Part shown: positions 39,227-47,213 of the stretch, in pieces
Layout of the letters: every line of letters starts with the position of its first letter
Position numbering within the stretch: position 1 is the stretch's first letter
The notes under the pieces: generated by a model
Database searches by the model: none
Told to the model about the DNA's origin: nothing
What the model saw: the letters and a program-made list of their open reading frames with translations, nothing else
DNA from: Planctomycetota bacterium
GTDB lineage: Bacteria; Planctomycetota; J058; JAJDCQ01
Length of the DNA stretch: 64,000 nt
Assembly (NCBI GenBank): GCA_029260755.1
Contig: JAJDCQ010000186.1
Coordinates: 1 to 64,000 of the forward strand
Direction of reading: 5' to 3'
Translations under genes and position numbers: made by a program

Positions 39227-42200
39227 TCAGCCGTCGCGGGCGGCCTCGGCCGCCTCGATCCATTGCTCGAGCTTCGCTCGGTTCCACTTCGGGTCGGCCT
39301 CGATCGCCTTCTTCCACGCCTCGATGGCGCCGGCGATGTCGCCGAGCTGCTCGCGGATGATGCCGGCGTTCATCCAGGCCGGCGCCGAGTGCGGAGCGAG
39401 CTTCACTGCCTGCTCGAAGTCGCGCTTCGCCTCGTCGAGTCGCTTCAGCATGCGGAGGGCGTGACCTCGATTCGACCACGGCTCCCAGCGATGCGGCTCG
39501 GTCCGGATGACCTCGTCGAAGTCGGCGATCGCGCCGTCGACGTCGCCGGATCGAAGGCGCACTTCGCCCCGGACGATGCGCGCGTCGACGAACCATGGGT
39601 CGAGCTCGAGGGCGCGGTCGAACGCCGCGAGCGCCTCCTTCCTCTTGCCCTGGTGCCGCAGGACGAACCCGCAGCCGCACCACGCGGAGGCGTTTCGCGG
39701 GGCGACCTTCCGGCCGGCGTCGTAGGCGGCGAAGGCGTCGGCGAGCTCGCGGCGCTTGTAGTGAACGTCTCCCTTCAGGACGTGCGCCTCGGCGATGCTC
39801 CCGTCGAGCCGGATCGCCTCGTCCGCGTCCGCGAGCGCTCGGTCGAGGTCGCCCTTCGCGAGGTGGGCCACGCCCCGGTTGGTCCACGCTCGCACGATCG
39901 TCGGATCGATCGCGAGGGCGAGGTCGTAGTCGGCGATCGCCCCGTCGATCTCGCCGCGGTCCTGTCGGATCACCCCGCGGTTGAGGAGCGCCCACGGGTT
40001 TCGCGGCGCGAGCGCGATCGCGCGCTCGAAGTCGGCGAGCGCCCGGTCGGCCTCGCGGCGCCCTCGCCGGACCCGCCCGCGTTCGACGAGCGCCGCGACG
40101 AAGTCGGGCTCGGCCGCCAGGATCGCGTCGAGGTCGCGGAGCGCTCCGTCGAGGTCGCCGGCGTCGACGCGGGCGAGCGCCCGGCTCCGGAGGGTGTCGC
40201 GGTCGTCCGTGGACAGGGCGAGGGCCCGGTCGTAGTAGGCGATGGCCGGGCCAGGTTGCCCGGCGAGGCGGCTGGCGTCGCCGAGCTGGCGGAGCGCCCG
40301 CGCGTTCTCGGGGTCGAGCTGGAGCGCCCGCTCCGCATCGCGGGTCGCCCCGTCGAGGTCGCCGCCGGTCTGGCGGAGGACGCCGCGGTTGAGGAGCGCC
40401 GGGACGAAGTCGGGGTCGATGTCGAGGGCCGCGTCGTAGTCCTCGATCGCGCCGGTCCGATCGCCCTCCTCGGATCGGAGGTAGCCGCGGTTCGTCCGGC
40501 TCGACGGCTCGTCCGGGGCGAGCTCGATCGAGCGGTCGTAGTCGGCGAGGGCGCCCGCGTGGTCCCCGCGGGCGTGCCGGATTCCGCCGCGGTCGGCGAG
40601 CACCCGGGGCGAGTCGGGGGCGAGGTCGAGCGCGCGCTCGATGTCCTCGAGGGCGCCGTCGAGGTCGCCGGTCTCGCGGCGCGCGAGGGCGCGGGCGGCT
40701 CGGTGATCGGCGACGTCCGGCTCGAGGTCGATCGCGCGGTCGAGGTCCGCCCGGCCGCCCTCGTGATCGCCGCGGGCGCGCCGGATCGACGCGCGGAGTC
40801 GCAGCGCTCCGGCGTCGTCGTCGGGGACGGCGATGGAGCCGTCGATCCGTCGAAGCTCCCGCCGGAGCAGCGCCTCGAAGTGACTCTCGGTCCCGAAGCG
40901 GTGGACCGCCGCCCCGAGAAACCGGAGGTCGTCGGCGTCGAGCCCCTCGATCGAGCAGAGGGCGCGCGCGGCGAACGCGGCGAGGGTCTCGTCCTCCTGC
41001 GCCCAGACGTGGCGCCGGAGCGCCGCGACGGCCCCCTCGCGCTGGCGGAGCAGGCCGAGCACCTCGCACGCGAGCTGCGCCGTCGTGAGGCGCGGTCGAG
41101 AGACGGCGCTTCGCTGGGCCGCGGCGAGGAGCGGGCGCCACGACAGGCGGGTGTCGCGGGACGCCATCGCGAGGCCGTGGCGATGGCGCGCCTCGAGCCG
41201 CGTTCGCGCGGCGGCGATGGCGCGTCGATGCGTCGGATCGAGATGGCCCTCGAGTCGCCCGGGCGGGAGCGCGCCGAGCGCCTCGACGGCCGCGTCGAGC
41301 GGCTCGATCGGCGCGCTCGCCCCCTCGTCGCGCGGGTCCGGGAGGCCTGCGCCGCGGAGTGCGCTCGCCCTCGCCTCGCGCAGGGCGGCGCTCGTCCCGT
41401 CGAGGTGGTCGGCGAGCAGCTCGACCGTCTGCGGCTCGTCGTAGCGGACGAGCTCGACCTTCGCCCGGACGTAGGCCTCGCCGTTCCAGCGGCCGAGCTC
41501 GCCGGCTTCGCCCGCGGCCAGGATCTCCTCGATGCGGCGCCGGTGCACCCGCAACCGGGCGCCGCGTGCGCCGGCGACGTCGTCCCGGAGGGCGGCGGCC
41601 GGGCCGAGCTCGCCGGGGGCGCGCTCGAGCTGGGCCGCCTGCCCGAGGGCGAGCTCGGCGAGGGCGTCGTTCTCGCTGACGGCGGCGAGCCGGCCGAGCA
41701 GCACGAGCGCGCCGTAGCGCCGCCGCCGCGCGGCGTCGTCGTCGGGCTCGAGGTCGAGGAGGGCGCCGTGCGCGTCGGCGACGCGCTGGAGCTCGCGGAT
41801 CCGCTCGGCGTGGCGGGCGCGCTCCTCGGGCGTGGGCGCCCGTCGGTCCTCGGGATCGATCGGGATCGTCGCGAGGGTCGCCTCGGCCTGGGCGCGCGCC
41901 GTCCGCTCGAGCTCGTCGATCGCGGCGACGGCGATGCGAGCCTCGCCGACCGCGGCGCGGTGGCGGGCCTCCGGCACGAGCACGAACGCGATCAGGAGGA
42001 CGATCGCCGCCGCGGCCCCGGCGGCCGAGATGCCGCGGTTGCGCCTCGCCCACTTCGCCGCGCGCCGGGCGATCGACGGCGGACGCGCGAGGACCGGCTC
42101 GTCGCGCAGGTAGCGCTCGAGGTCGGTCGCGAGCTCGCGGGCGGACCCGTAGCGGTGCTCGGGCTCGCGCTCGAGGCACTTGCTGCAGACCGTCTCGATG

Positions 42201-43156
42201 TCGCGGTCGAGCCCGGGCCGGAGCGCGCCGGGCGGCGGCGGGTCGCGGTGGAGGACCGCGGTGATGACCTCCATCGGCGTCGACCCGGTGTACGGGGGGC
42301 GCCCGGTGAGCATCTCGAAGAGGGTCGCCCCGAGCGAGTAGAGGTCGGACCGGCGGTCGATCCGATCGAGCTCTCCGCCCGCCTGCTCGGGCGGCATGTA
42401 GGCGGGCGTTCCCATGACCTGCCCGGCGATCGTGATCCCGGTCCGGCCGATCTCCTTGGCGAGGCCGAAGTCGGTCAGGACCGGCTGCCCGTCCGCTCCG
42501 ATGAGGACGTTCGCCGGCTTGAGGTCGCGGTGCAGGATCGAGCGCTCGTGGGCGTAGGCGAGGGCGTCGGCGAGGGCGAGGGTCAGGCGGGCGGCGTCGC
42601 GAGGCGCGAGCGGACCGTCGCGGGTGAGCCGGACATCGAGCGACTCGCCCTCGATGAGATCCATGACCAGGAACGGCCGACCCGCGTCGACGCCGACCTC
42701 GTGGACGCCGACGATCCCCGCGTGGCGCAGGCGGGCGGCGGCGCGCGCCTCGGTCTGGAACCGCTCGAGGGCGTGGCCGTCGGACAGCGACCCGCGGAGG
42801 AGCACCTTGATCGCCACGCGCCGCTCGAGGGCGGGGTCGGCGGCCACGTAGACCCGGCCCTGGCCGCCGCGGGCGAGCTCGCGCTCGATCCGATAGGCGC
42901 CGATCGTCGCGCCGGGCTCGAGCTCGTGTTCGCCCGATGCCGAGCCCGAGCCCGGCCGCGCGCTGGTCGCGTCGGCGAGGAGCGCGCGGACGCCCGCGTG
43001 CGGGTCGCCGCGCGCCGCCGGCGTCACGCCGGGGCGCTCGCCCGGCGGGTCGATCTCGGTCGGCGCGAGGTCGATCGGCGTGACCTCGGTCGGCGCGAGC
43101 TCGGGGGAGGGCGTCGCGTTCGGCGTCGGGCGCGGCGTCCGGTGCGGCGGGGTCAC
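39227..43156 (-). CDS. Ser/Thr kinase with a long C-terminal TPR array
   Basis: 1309-aa protein. After a Thr/Pro-rich N-terminus comes a kinase domain at ~88-350 (GGQGRVYV loop, VAIKVLL with K117, HRDLKPANVLIG, DFGLAKE, GTPAYMPPEQ). A membrane helix lies at ~390-410 (GAAAAIVLLIAFVLV). A helical region follows, then about 15 consecutive 34-residue TPR units (~870-1300; e.g. GDLDGALEDIERALDLAPDS, GEIDGAIADYDLALAIDPT). TPR arrays bind proteins, so this may recruit substrates or envelope ligands. It starts at GTG 43156, overlapping the stop of the upstream kinase as GTGA, so the two kinases are co-translated and may act in one cascade. Confidence 0.9.
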   Translation of the reverse strand: MTPPHRTPRPTPNATPSPELAPTEVTPIDLAPTEIDPPGERPGVTPAARGDPHAGVRALLADATSARPGSGSASGEHELEPGATIGAYRIERELARGGQGRVYVAADPALERRVAIKVLLRGSLSDGHALERFQTEARAAARLRHAGIVGVHEVGVDAGRPFLVMDLIEGESLDVRLTRDGPLAPRDAARLTLALADALAYAHERSILHRDLKPANVLIGADGQPVLTDFGLAKEIGRTGITIAGQVMGTPAYMPPEQAGGELDRIDRRSDLYSLGATLFEMLTGRPPYTGSTPMEVITAVLHRDPPPPGALRPGLDRDIETVCSKCLEREPEHRYGSARELATDLERYLRDEPVLARPPSIARRAAKWARRNRGISAAGAAAAIVLLIAFVLVPEARHRAAVGEARIAVAAIDELERTARAQAEATLATIPIDPEDRRAPTPEERARHAERIRELQRVADAHGALLDLEPDDDAARRRRYGALVLLGRLAAVSENDALAELALGQAAQLERAPGELGPAAALRDDVAGARGARLRVHRRRIEEILAAGEAGELGRWNGEAYVRAKVELVRYDEPQTVELLADHLDGTSAALREARASALRGAGLPDPRDEGASAPIEPLDAAVEALGALPPGRLEGHLDPTHRRAIAAARTRLEARHRHGLAMASRDTRLSWRPLLAAAQRSAVSRPRLTTAQLACEVLGLLRQREGAVAALRRHVWAQEDETLAAFAARALCSIEGLDADDLRFLGAAVHRFGTESHFEALLRRELRRIDGSIAVPDDDAGALRLRASIRRARGDHEGGRADLDRAIDLEPDVADHRAARALARRETGDLDGALEDIERALDLAPDSPRVLADRGGIRHARGDHAGALADYDRSIELAPDEPSSRTNRGYLRSEEGDRTGAIEDYDAALDIDPDFVPALLNRGVLRQTGGDLDGATRDAERALQLDPENARALRQLGDASRLAGQPGPAIAYYDRALALSTDDRDTLRSRALARVDAGDLDGALRDLDAILAAEPDFVAALVERGRVRRGRREADRALADFERAIALAPRNPWALLNRGVIRQDRGEIDGAIADYDLALAIDPTIVRAWTNRGVAHLAKGDLDRALADADEAIRLDGSIAEAHVLKGDVHYKRRELADAFAAYDAGRKVAPRNASAWCGCGFVLRHQGKRKEALAAFDRALELDPWFVDARIVRGEVRLRSGDVDGAIADFDEVIRTEPHRWEPWSNRGHALRMLKRLDEAKRDFEQAVKLAPHSAPAWMNAGIIREQLGDIAGAIEAWKKAIEADPKWNRAKLEQWIEAAEAARDG

Positions 43157-45231
43157 GATCCGTCGCCCCGTCCGTCGGCCTGACCCTCGCCGGGCGAGCC
43201 GGCTCGCCAGATCCAGCCGAAGAGGCAGAGGCACCCGCAGACGGCGGCGGCCATCAGCTCGTAGCGCCAGTCGGGCAGCAAGACGGTGGCGACCGAGCCG
43301 AAGCCGAACGGTAGCCCGGCCCAGACGATTCGCCGGTCGATCGCGGCGGCCATGTTGATCGCGACGACGAAGTACAGGATCAGGTTGAGCGCGATCGCGA
43401 CGTCGAACTCGAGCTTGGCCGCCCAGGCGATCGGCCAGAAGAGCGCGCCGCCGACGAAGGCGCTCCACATCACTCCGAGGAAGCGGCGGTTGACCTGACT
43501 CTCGCGCAGGGTGCGCCACCAGCCCGCCATGAAGCCGGCGAGGAACGCCCCGTAGACGAGCACCAGCCCGAGGAAGGCGCCGTGCTCGGCCGCGTAGATC
43601 CCGCGACGGGCGAGCTGGCCGAGCCCGACGTAGACGAGGCCGAAGAAGACGCCGATCCCGATCAGCATGAGGCTCCGCTTGCCGGTCTCGAGGGTCGGGT
43701 CGACCTCGCGCCGCATCCGGTCGAGCTCCGCGGCGGCCTGTCGCTCCCCGCGGCGGCGCTCGCGGATCGCGATCATCCGCGCCTCGAGCTCGGGGTGGCG
43801 GCGCGGCATCTGAGAGAGGAACACGCTCGCCGCCTTGTAGGCGCCCTGGTCGAGCTCCCAGCGGGTCATCGACTCGAGCGCTCGCTGGAGCCCGTCCTCG
43901 GCCTCGCGGTTTCCGGACCACTGCCGGTGGGCCTGGCGGAAGGCGAAGCGCGCCTCGCTGAACATCTCGTAGATCGCCTTCGACCGCTCCTCGTCGTCGG
44001 CCTCGGTGCTCGCCCCGGGCTCGCCGCGCCGCTCGGCCCGGGCCGACTCGAGGAGCGCCTCGAGCTCGACGACCCGCGCGTTCGCCTCGGTGACGAGGTC
44101 GGCCGAGTGGCGATGGCGGAGGAACTCGGCGACGGCGATGCGCAGCTCGACGGCCGTGCTGAAGCGCGAGTCCGGGTCGGCGGCGGTCGCCCGGTTGGCG
44201 ATCTCGGCGAGCGGCTGGGGAACCGAGTCGTCGTAGATCTTCGGCGCCGAGACGTAGGCGCTGGCCAGGACGTTCGCGAGCGTCGATCCGCCGTGGCGCG
44301 GCTCGCCGGTGAGGATCGTGTGGAGGCAGCCGCCGAGGAGGTAGACGTCGGTGCGCGGGCCGATCTTCGGCCCGTCGCCGGCGACCATCTCGGGCGCCAT
44401 GTAGGCGGGCGTTCCGCACGCGCTGTCGACGTCGCGCGCGCGCGGGAGGCCGAGCGGGTCGTCGTCACGGACCGTCACGACCATGCCCCAGTCGACGAGG
44501 TAGACCTCGCCGAAGTCGCCGATCATCACGTTCTCGGGCTTGACGTCGCGATGGATCATGCCCTTGTCGTGGGCGAAGTGGACGGCGTTACAGACCTGGG
44601 TGAAGACGCCGAGGTTCCACTCGAGGGCGTCGGCGCCATCGACGAGCGGCGGCTCGACGAGGCCGTCGAGGAAGTCGCTCCACTCGGTCCCCTCGATCCG
44701 CTTCATCACCAGGAGGGGATGGCCGCCCTCGTTCTCGCCGAGCATGTAGACGGGGACGACGTTCGGATGCTCGAGGGCGCCGAGGGCGTAGGCCTCGCGC
44801 AGGAGCGCGCGCGACTGGTTGTCGCCGCCAGCCCCCTCGTGGGGCGCCTTGACGGCGACCTTGCGGCCGAGGGCGAGCTGGGTGGCGAGGGAGACGACGC
44901 CCATCCCTCCCTTGCCGATCGCGGCGCCGAGCTCGAGGTGGCGGGCGTCGTCGTCGCCGACGAGCGGGGGGAGGTCGACCGCGGGGGAGCCCTCGCCGCG
45001 CGGCGTCGGCGGCGGGATCGTGCCGTCGGGCAGCGTCTGGAGCGCGTTCACGTCGACGCCCGCCTGGAGCAGGGTCGCGGTGACGTCCTCGACCGCGGCG
45101 GTCGTGACGCGCGCGTGGAGGGGATGGGCGGAGTCGGTCGAGTCTGGCGCCGGCGGCGGCAGCGGCATCGTCCGGCGCTCGGGGGCCGTCTCGCGGTCGG
45201 GCATCGTCGCGCGGCGCTCCTCGCGGGTCAT
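43153..45231 (-). CDS. Polytopic Ser/Thr kinase with DWG in place of DFG
   Basis: 692-aa protein. Kinase domain at ~90-360: GKGGMGVVSLA loop, VAVKAPH lysine, HRDVKPENVM, then LVDWGMVV where most kinases have DFG, and GTPAYMAPEM. The DWG form is found in a minority of bacterial kinases and keeps the magnesium-binding Asp. A helical linker (~370-490) leads to about six membrane helices (e.g. LMLIGIGVFFGLVYVGLG, FLGLVLVYGAFLAGFMAGW). The ATG at 45231 follows AAGGG. It lies 23 bp after the MFS gene and overlaps the next kinase by 4 bp: probably one operon of transporter and two kinases. Confidence 0.88.
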   Translation of the reverse strand: MTREERRATMPDRETAPERRTMPLPPPAPDSTDSAHPLHARVTTAAVEDVTATLLQAGVDVNALQTLPDGTIPPPTPRGEGSPAVDLPPLVGDDDARHLELGAAIGKGGMGVVSLATQLALGRKVAVKAPHEGAGGDNQSRALLREAYALGALEHPNVVPVYMLGENEGGHPLLVMKRIEGTEWSDFLDGLVEPPLVDGADALEWNLGVFTQVCNAVHFAHDKGMIHRDVKPENVMIGDFGEVYLVDWGMVVTVRDDDPLGLPRARDVDSACGTPAYMAPEMVAGDGPKIGPRTDVYLLGGCLHTILTGEPRHGGSTLANVLASAYVSAPKIYDDSVPQPLAEIANRATAADPDSRFSTAVELRIAVAEFLRHRHSADLVTEANARVVELEALLESARAERRGEPGASTEADDEERSKAIYEMFSEARFAFRQAHRQWSGNREAEDGLQRALESMTRWELDQGAYKAASVFLSQMPRRHPELEARMIAIRERRRGERQAAAELDRMRREVDPTLETGKRSLMLIGIGVFFGLVYVGLGQLARRGIYAAEHGAFLGLVLVYGAFLAGFMAGWWRTLRESQVNRRFLGVMWSAFVGGALFWPIAWAAKLEFDVAIALNLILYFVVAINMAAAIDRRIVWAGLPFGFGSVATVLLPDWRYELMAAAVCGCLCLFGWIWRAGSPGEGQADGRGDGS

Positions 45232-45254
45232 GTTGCCCTTGCCGGCACGGTGAA

Positions 45255-46466
45255 TCAACCCTCGGCGGCGCGAAGGGCGGCGTCGCTCTCCGCGTCGCGG
45301 AACCCGAGCGCGAGCCACGCCGCGGCGATCGCGGCGAGGATCGCCCCGGCGCCGAACGCCCGGGCGAGGCCGTCCTCGGCGATGTGGCCGCCGGCGGTGG
45401 CGCCCACGACCCGGGCGAGGCCGAGGCAGAGGACGCCGTAGAGGCCTTGCATCGAGTTCCGGAAGTCGGGGGTGGCCTTCTGCTCGATGTAGAGCGGCGG
45501 GACGACGTAGAGGGCGAGGACGAGCGGCCCGTGGAGGGCCTGGGTGGCGATCGCGACCGCCAGGCTCGGGACGGCGGCGAGGAGCGCCAGGCGGACGAGC
45601 AGGCTGACCGCGCCGAGGACGACGACGCCGCGGAGCCCGATCGCGCGGAGGAGGACGCCGGCGCCGAGGACGAACGGCAGCTCGGCGACCACGCCGAGGT
45701 TGACGATCAGGCCGAGCCACTCGTCGGGCGTGCCGAGGTCCTGGAGGAGGCGGGTGTAGAACGTGTAGAGGATCGAGACGCCGACCGAGAGGAGGAAGAG
45801 CGAGGCGAGGAGGCCGCGCGCGGGCGGGCGCGCCACCTCGCGCCAGGCGAGGAGCGAGGGGATCTTCCTCTTCGCCGCGCCGCCGCCCTCGTCGTCGGCG
45901 TCGGCGCGCGGCGTCCGGGGGAGCAGCATCGCGGTGAGCGCGCCGAGCCCGGCGATCACCGCGGCCGCGACGATCGCCGCCCGTCCGCCGAGCGCCGTCC
46001 AGCGGAGCAGCGCGAACAGGGCGAAGGCCGGCAGCATGAAGCCGATGCTCCCCCAGATCCGGATCCGGTGGAACGGGGGGAAGCGTCGCCCGGCCCGGCG
46101 TGCCTCGTGCATCGCGGCGAACGTGAGCCCATCGAGGAGGCTGACGAGCGGCGTGAACGCGACCGAGAAGATCAACGACCCGGCGATGAAGACGGCGAAC
46201 CGGTCGGCCGACGCGATCACGGCGAGGGCGCCGACGCTCCCGGCGTAACCCAGCGCCAGCAGCACGCGGTTGCTGACGTGGCGATCGGCCAGATGCGTGC
46301 CGAGCGCCGGCATCACCATCACGGCGATCCCCCAGACGCCGAGCACCCAGCCGATCTGCCAGTCCTCGAGCCCGAGCTCGTGGAGGTAGACCGGGATGTA
46401 GGGCAGGTAGGCGCCCAGGACGCCGTAGAGGAACACCTGATGGAGCCGGATCCAGACGAAGCCCAT
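45255..46466 (-). CDS. MFS transporter (MFS_1-like/sugar-nucleoside type)
   Basis: 403-aa inner-membrane transporter with about 12 hydrophobic helices. The N-terminus (FVWIRLHQVFLYGVLGAYLPYIPVYL) and the loop LADRHVSNR between helices 2 and 3 match the LacY/NupG-like MFS_1-like group, which exports or imports small polar molecules. IRIWGSIGFMLPAFALFAL is the conserved fifth-helix region. The central loop (residues ~190-225) is charged. It is the first gene of an apparent operon with the two kinases downstream; the substrate is not predictable. Confidence 0.85.
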   Translation of the reverse strand: MGFVWIRLHQVFLYGVLGAYLPYIPVYLHELGLEDWQIGWVLGVWGIAVMVMPALGTHLADRHVSNRVLLALGYAGSVGALAVIASADRFAVFIAGSLIFSVAFTPLVSLLDGLTFAAMHEARRAGRRFPPFHRIRIWGSIGFMLPAFALFALLRWTALGGRAAIVAAAVIAGLGALTAMLLPRTPRADADDEGGGAAKRKIPSLLAWREVARPPARGLLASLFLLSVGVSILYTFYTRLLQDLGTPDEWLGLIVNLGVVAELPFVLGAGVLLRAIGLRGVVVLGAVSLLVRLALLAAVPSLAVAIATQALHGPLVLALYVVPPLYIEQKATPDFRNSMQGLYGVLCLGLARVVGATAGGHIAEDGLARAFGAGAILAAIAAAWLALGFRDAESDAALRAAEG

Positions 46467-46658
46467 CGGCGCATTCTAGGCCATCGGAGGCGCGGATGGG
46501 CGGACCTCGCATCGGGCTCGCGGGTTGACGATCTCGCGGGTCGCCCAGGGCGATGGTAGGGTCCGGGCGCCCGTCGGAGCTCGTCGGCGCGAGCCCGTCC
46601 GTACCGATCGGGCGACCTGCCGACACTCTCTTCCCGAAGGCCCGCCGGTGAGCGAGAC

Positions 46659-47213
46659 ATGACCACGACGACGGTGACCGCCAGCTTCGAGGAGATCGTC
46701 GATCGCCACGCGCCGTGGCTGATCGGGTGGCTCTCGCGGCGGACGCCGAGCCGGGCCGACGCGGAGGATCTCGCCCAGGAGACGTTCCTGCTCCTCCACG
46801 CGAACCGCGACCGACTCCGGAAGCCCGAGTCGCTCGCGGCGTACCTGCTCGGCGTCGCGCGAAACCTCCTCCGGAATCAGCGACGGAAGACCGGCGTCCG
46901 CGAGCGGGCGACGCCCGAGCTGCTCGCCCGGGCCGACGCCCGGGCGCGCGAGGATGCCGACGCCGTCGATCGCCGCGATGACCTCGCGGCGCTCGACGAG
47001 GCGGTCTCGAGCCTGCCGGACGAGCTCGAGGTCGTCGTCCAGACCTACTACGCGCGGCAGCTCACCTACGAGGAGGCCGCGGCCATCCTCGGCGTGCCGC
47101 GCGCGACGGTGCAGAGCCGGCTGAGGCGGGCGCTCACGCTGTTGCGCGAGCGCCTCGACGAGGGGCAGACGGGATCCGTCCCGAAGGAAGCGAGCCATGG
47201 CCAGCCACGTTGA
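46659..47213 (+). CDS. ECF-type RNA polymerase sigma factor
   Basis: 184-aa sigma factor. Region 2 (~10-75) contains DAEDLAQETFLLLHANRDRL and AYLLGVARNLLRNQRRK; region 4 (~110-165) contains LPDELEVVVQTYYARQLTYEEAAAIL with the recognition helix VPRATVQSRLRRAL. It is divergent from the MFS operon and its 3' end overlaps the next gene by 17 bp, the usual arrangement for an ECF factor and its anti-sigma partner. No zinc-type anti-sigma domain is visible next door; see the downstream cytochrome c protein. Confidence 0.9.
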   Translation: MTTTTVTASFEEIVDRHAPWLIGWLSRRTPSRADAEDLAQETFLLLHANRDRLRKPESLAAYLLGVARNLLRNQRRKTGVRERATPELLARADARAREDADAVDRRDDLAALDEAVSSLPDELEVVVQTYYARQLTYEEAAAILGVPRATVQSRLRRALTLLRERLDEGQTGSVPKEASHGQPR

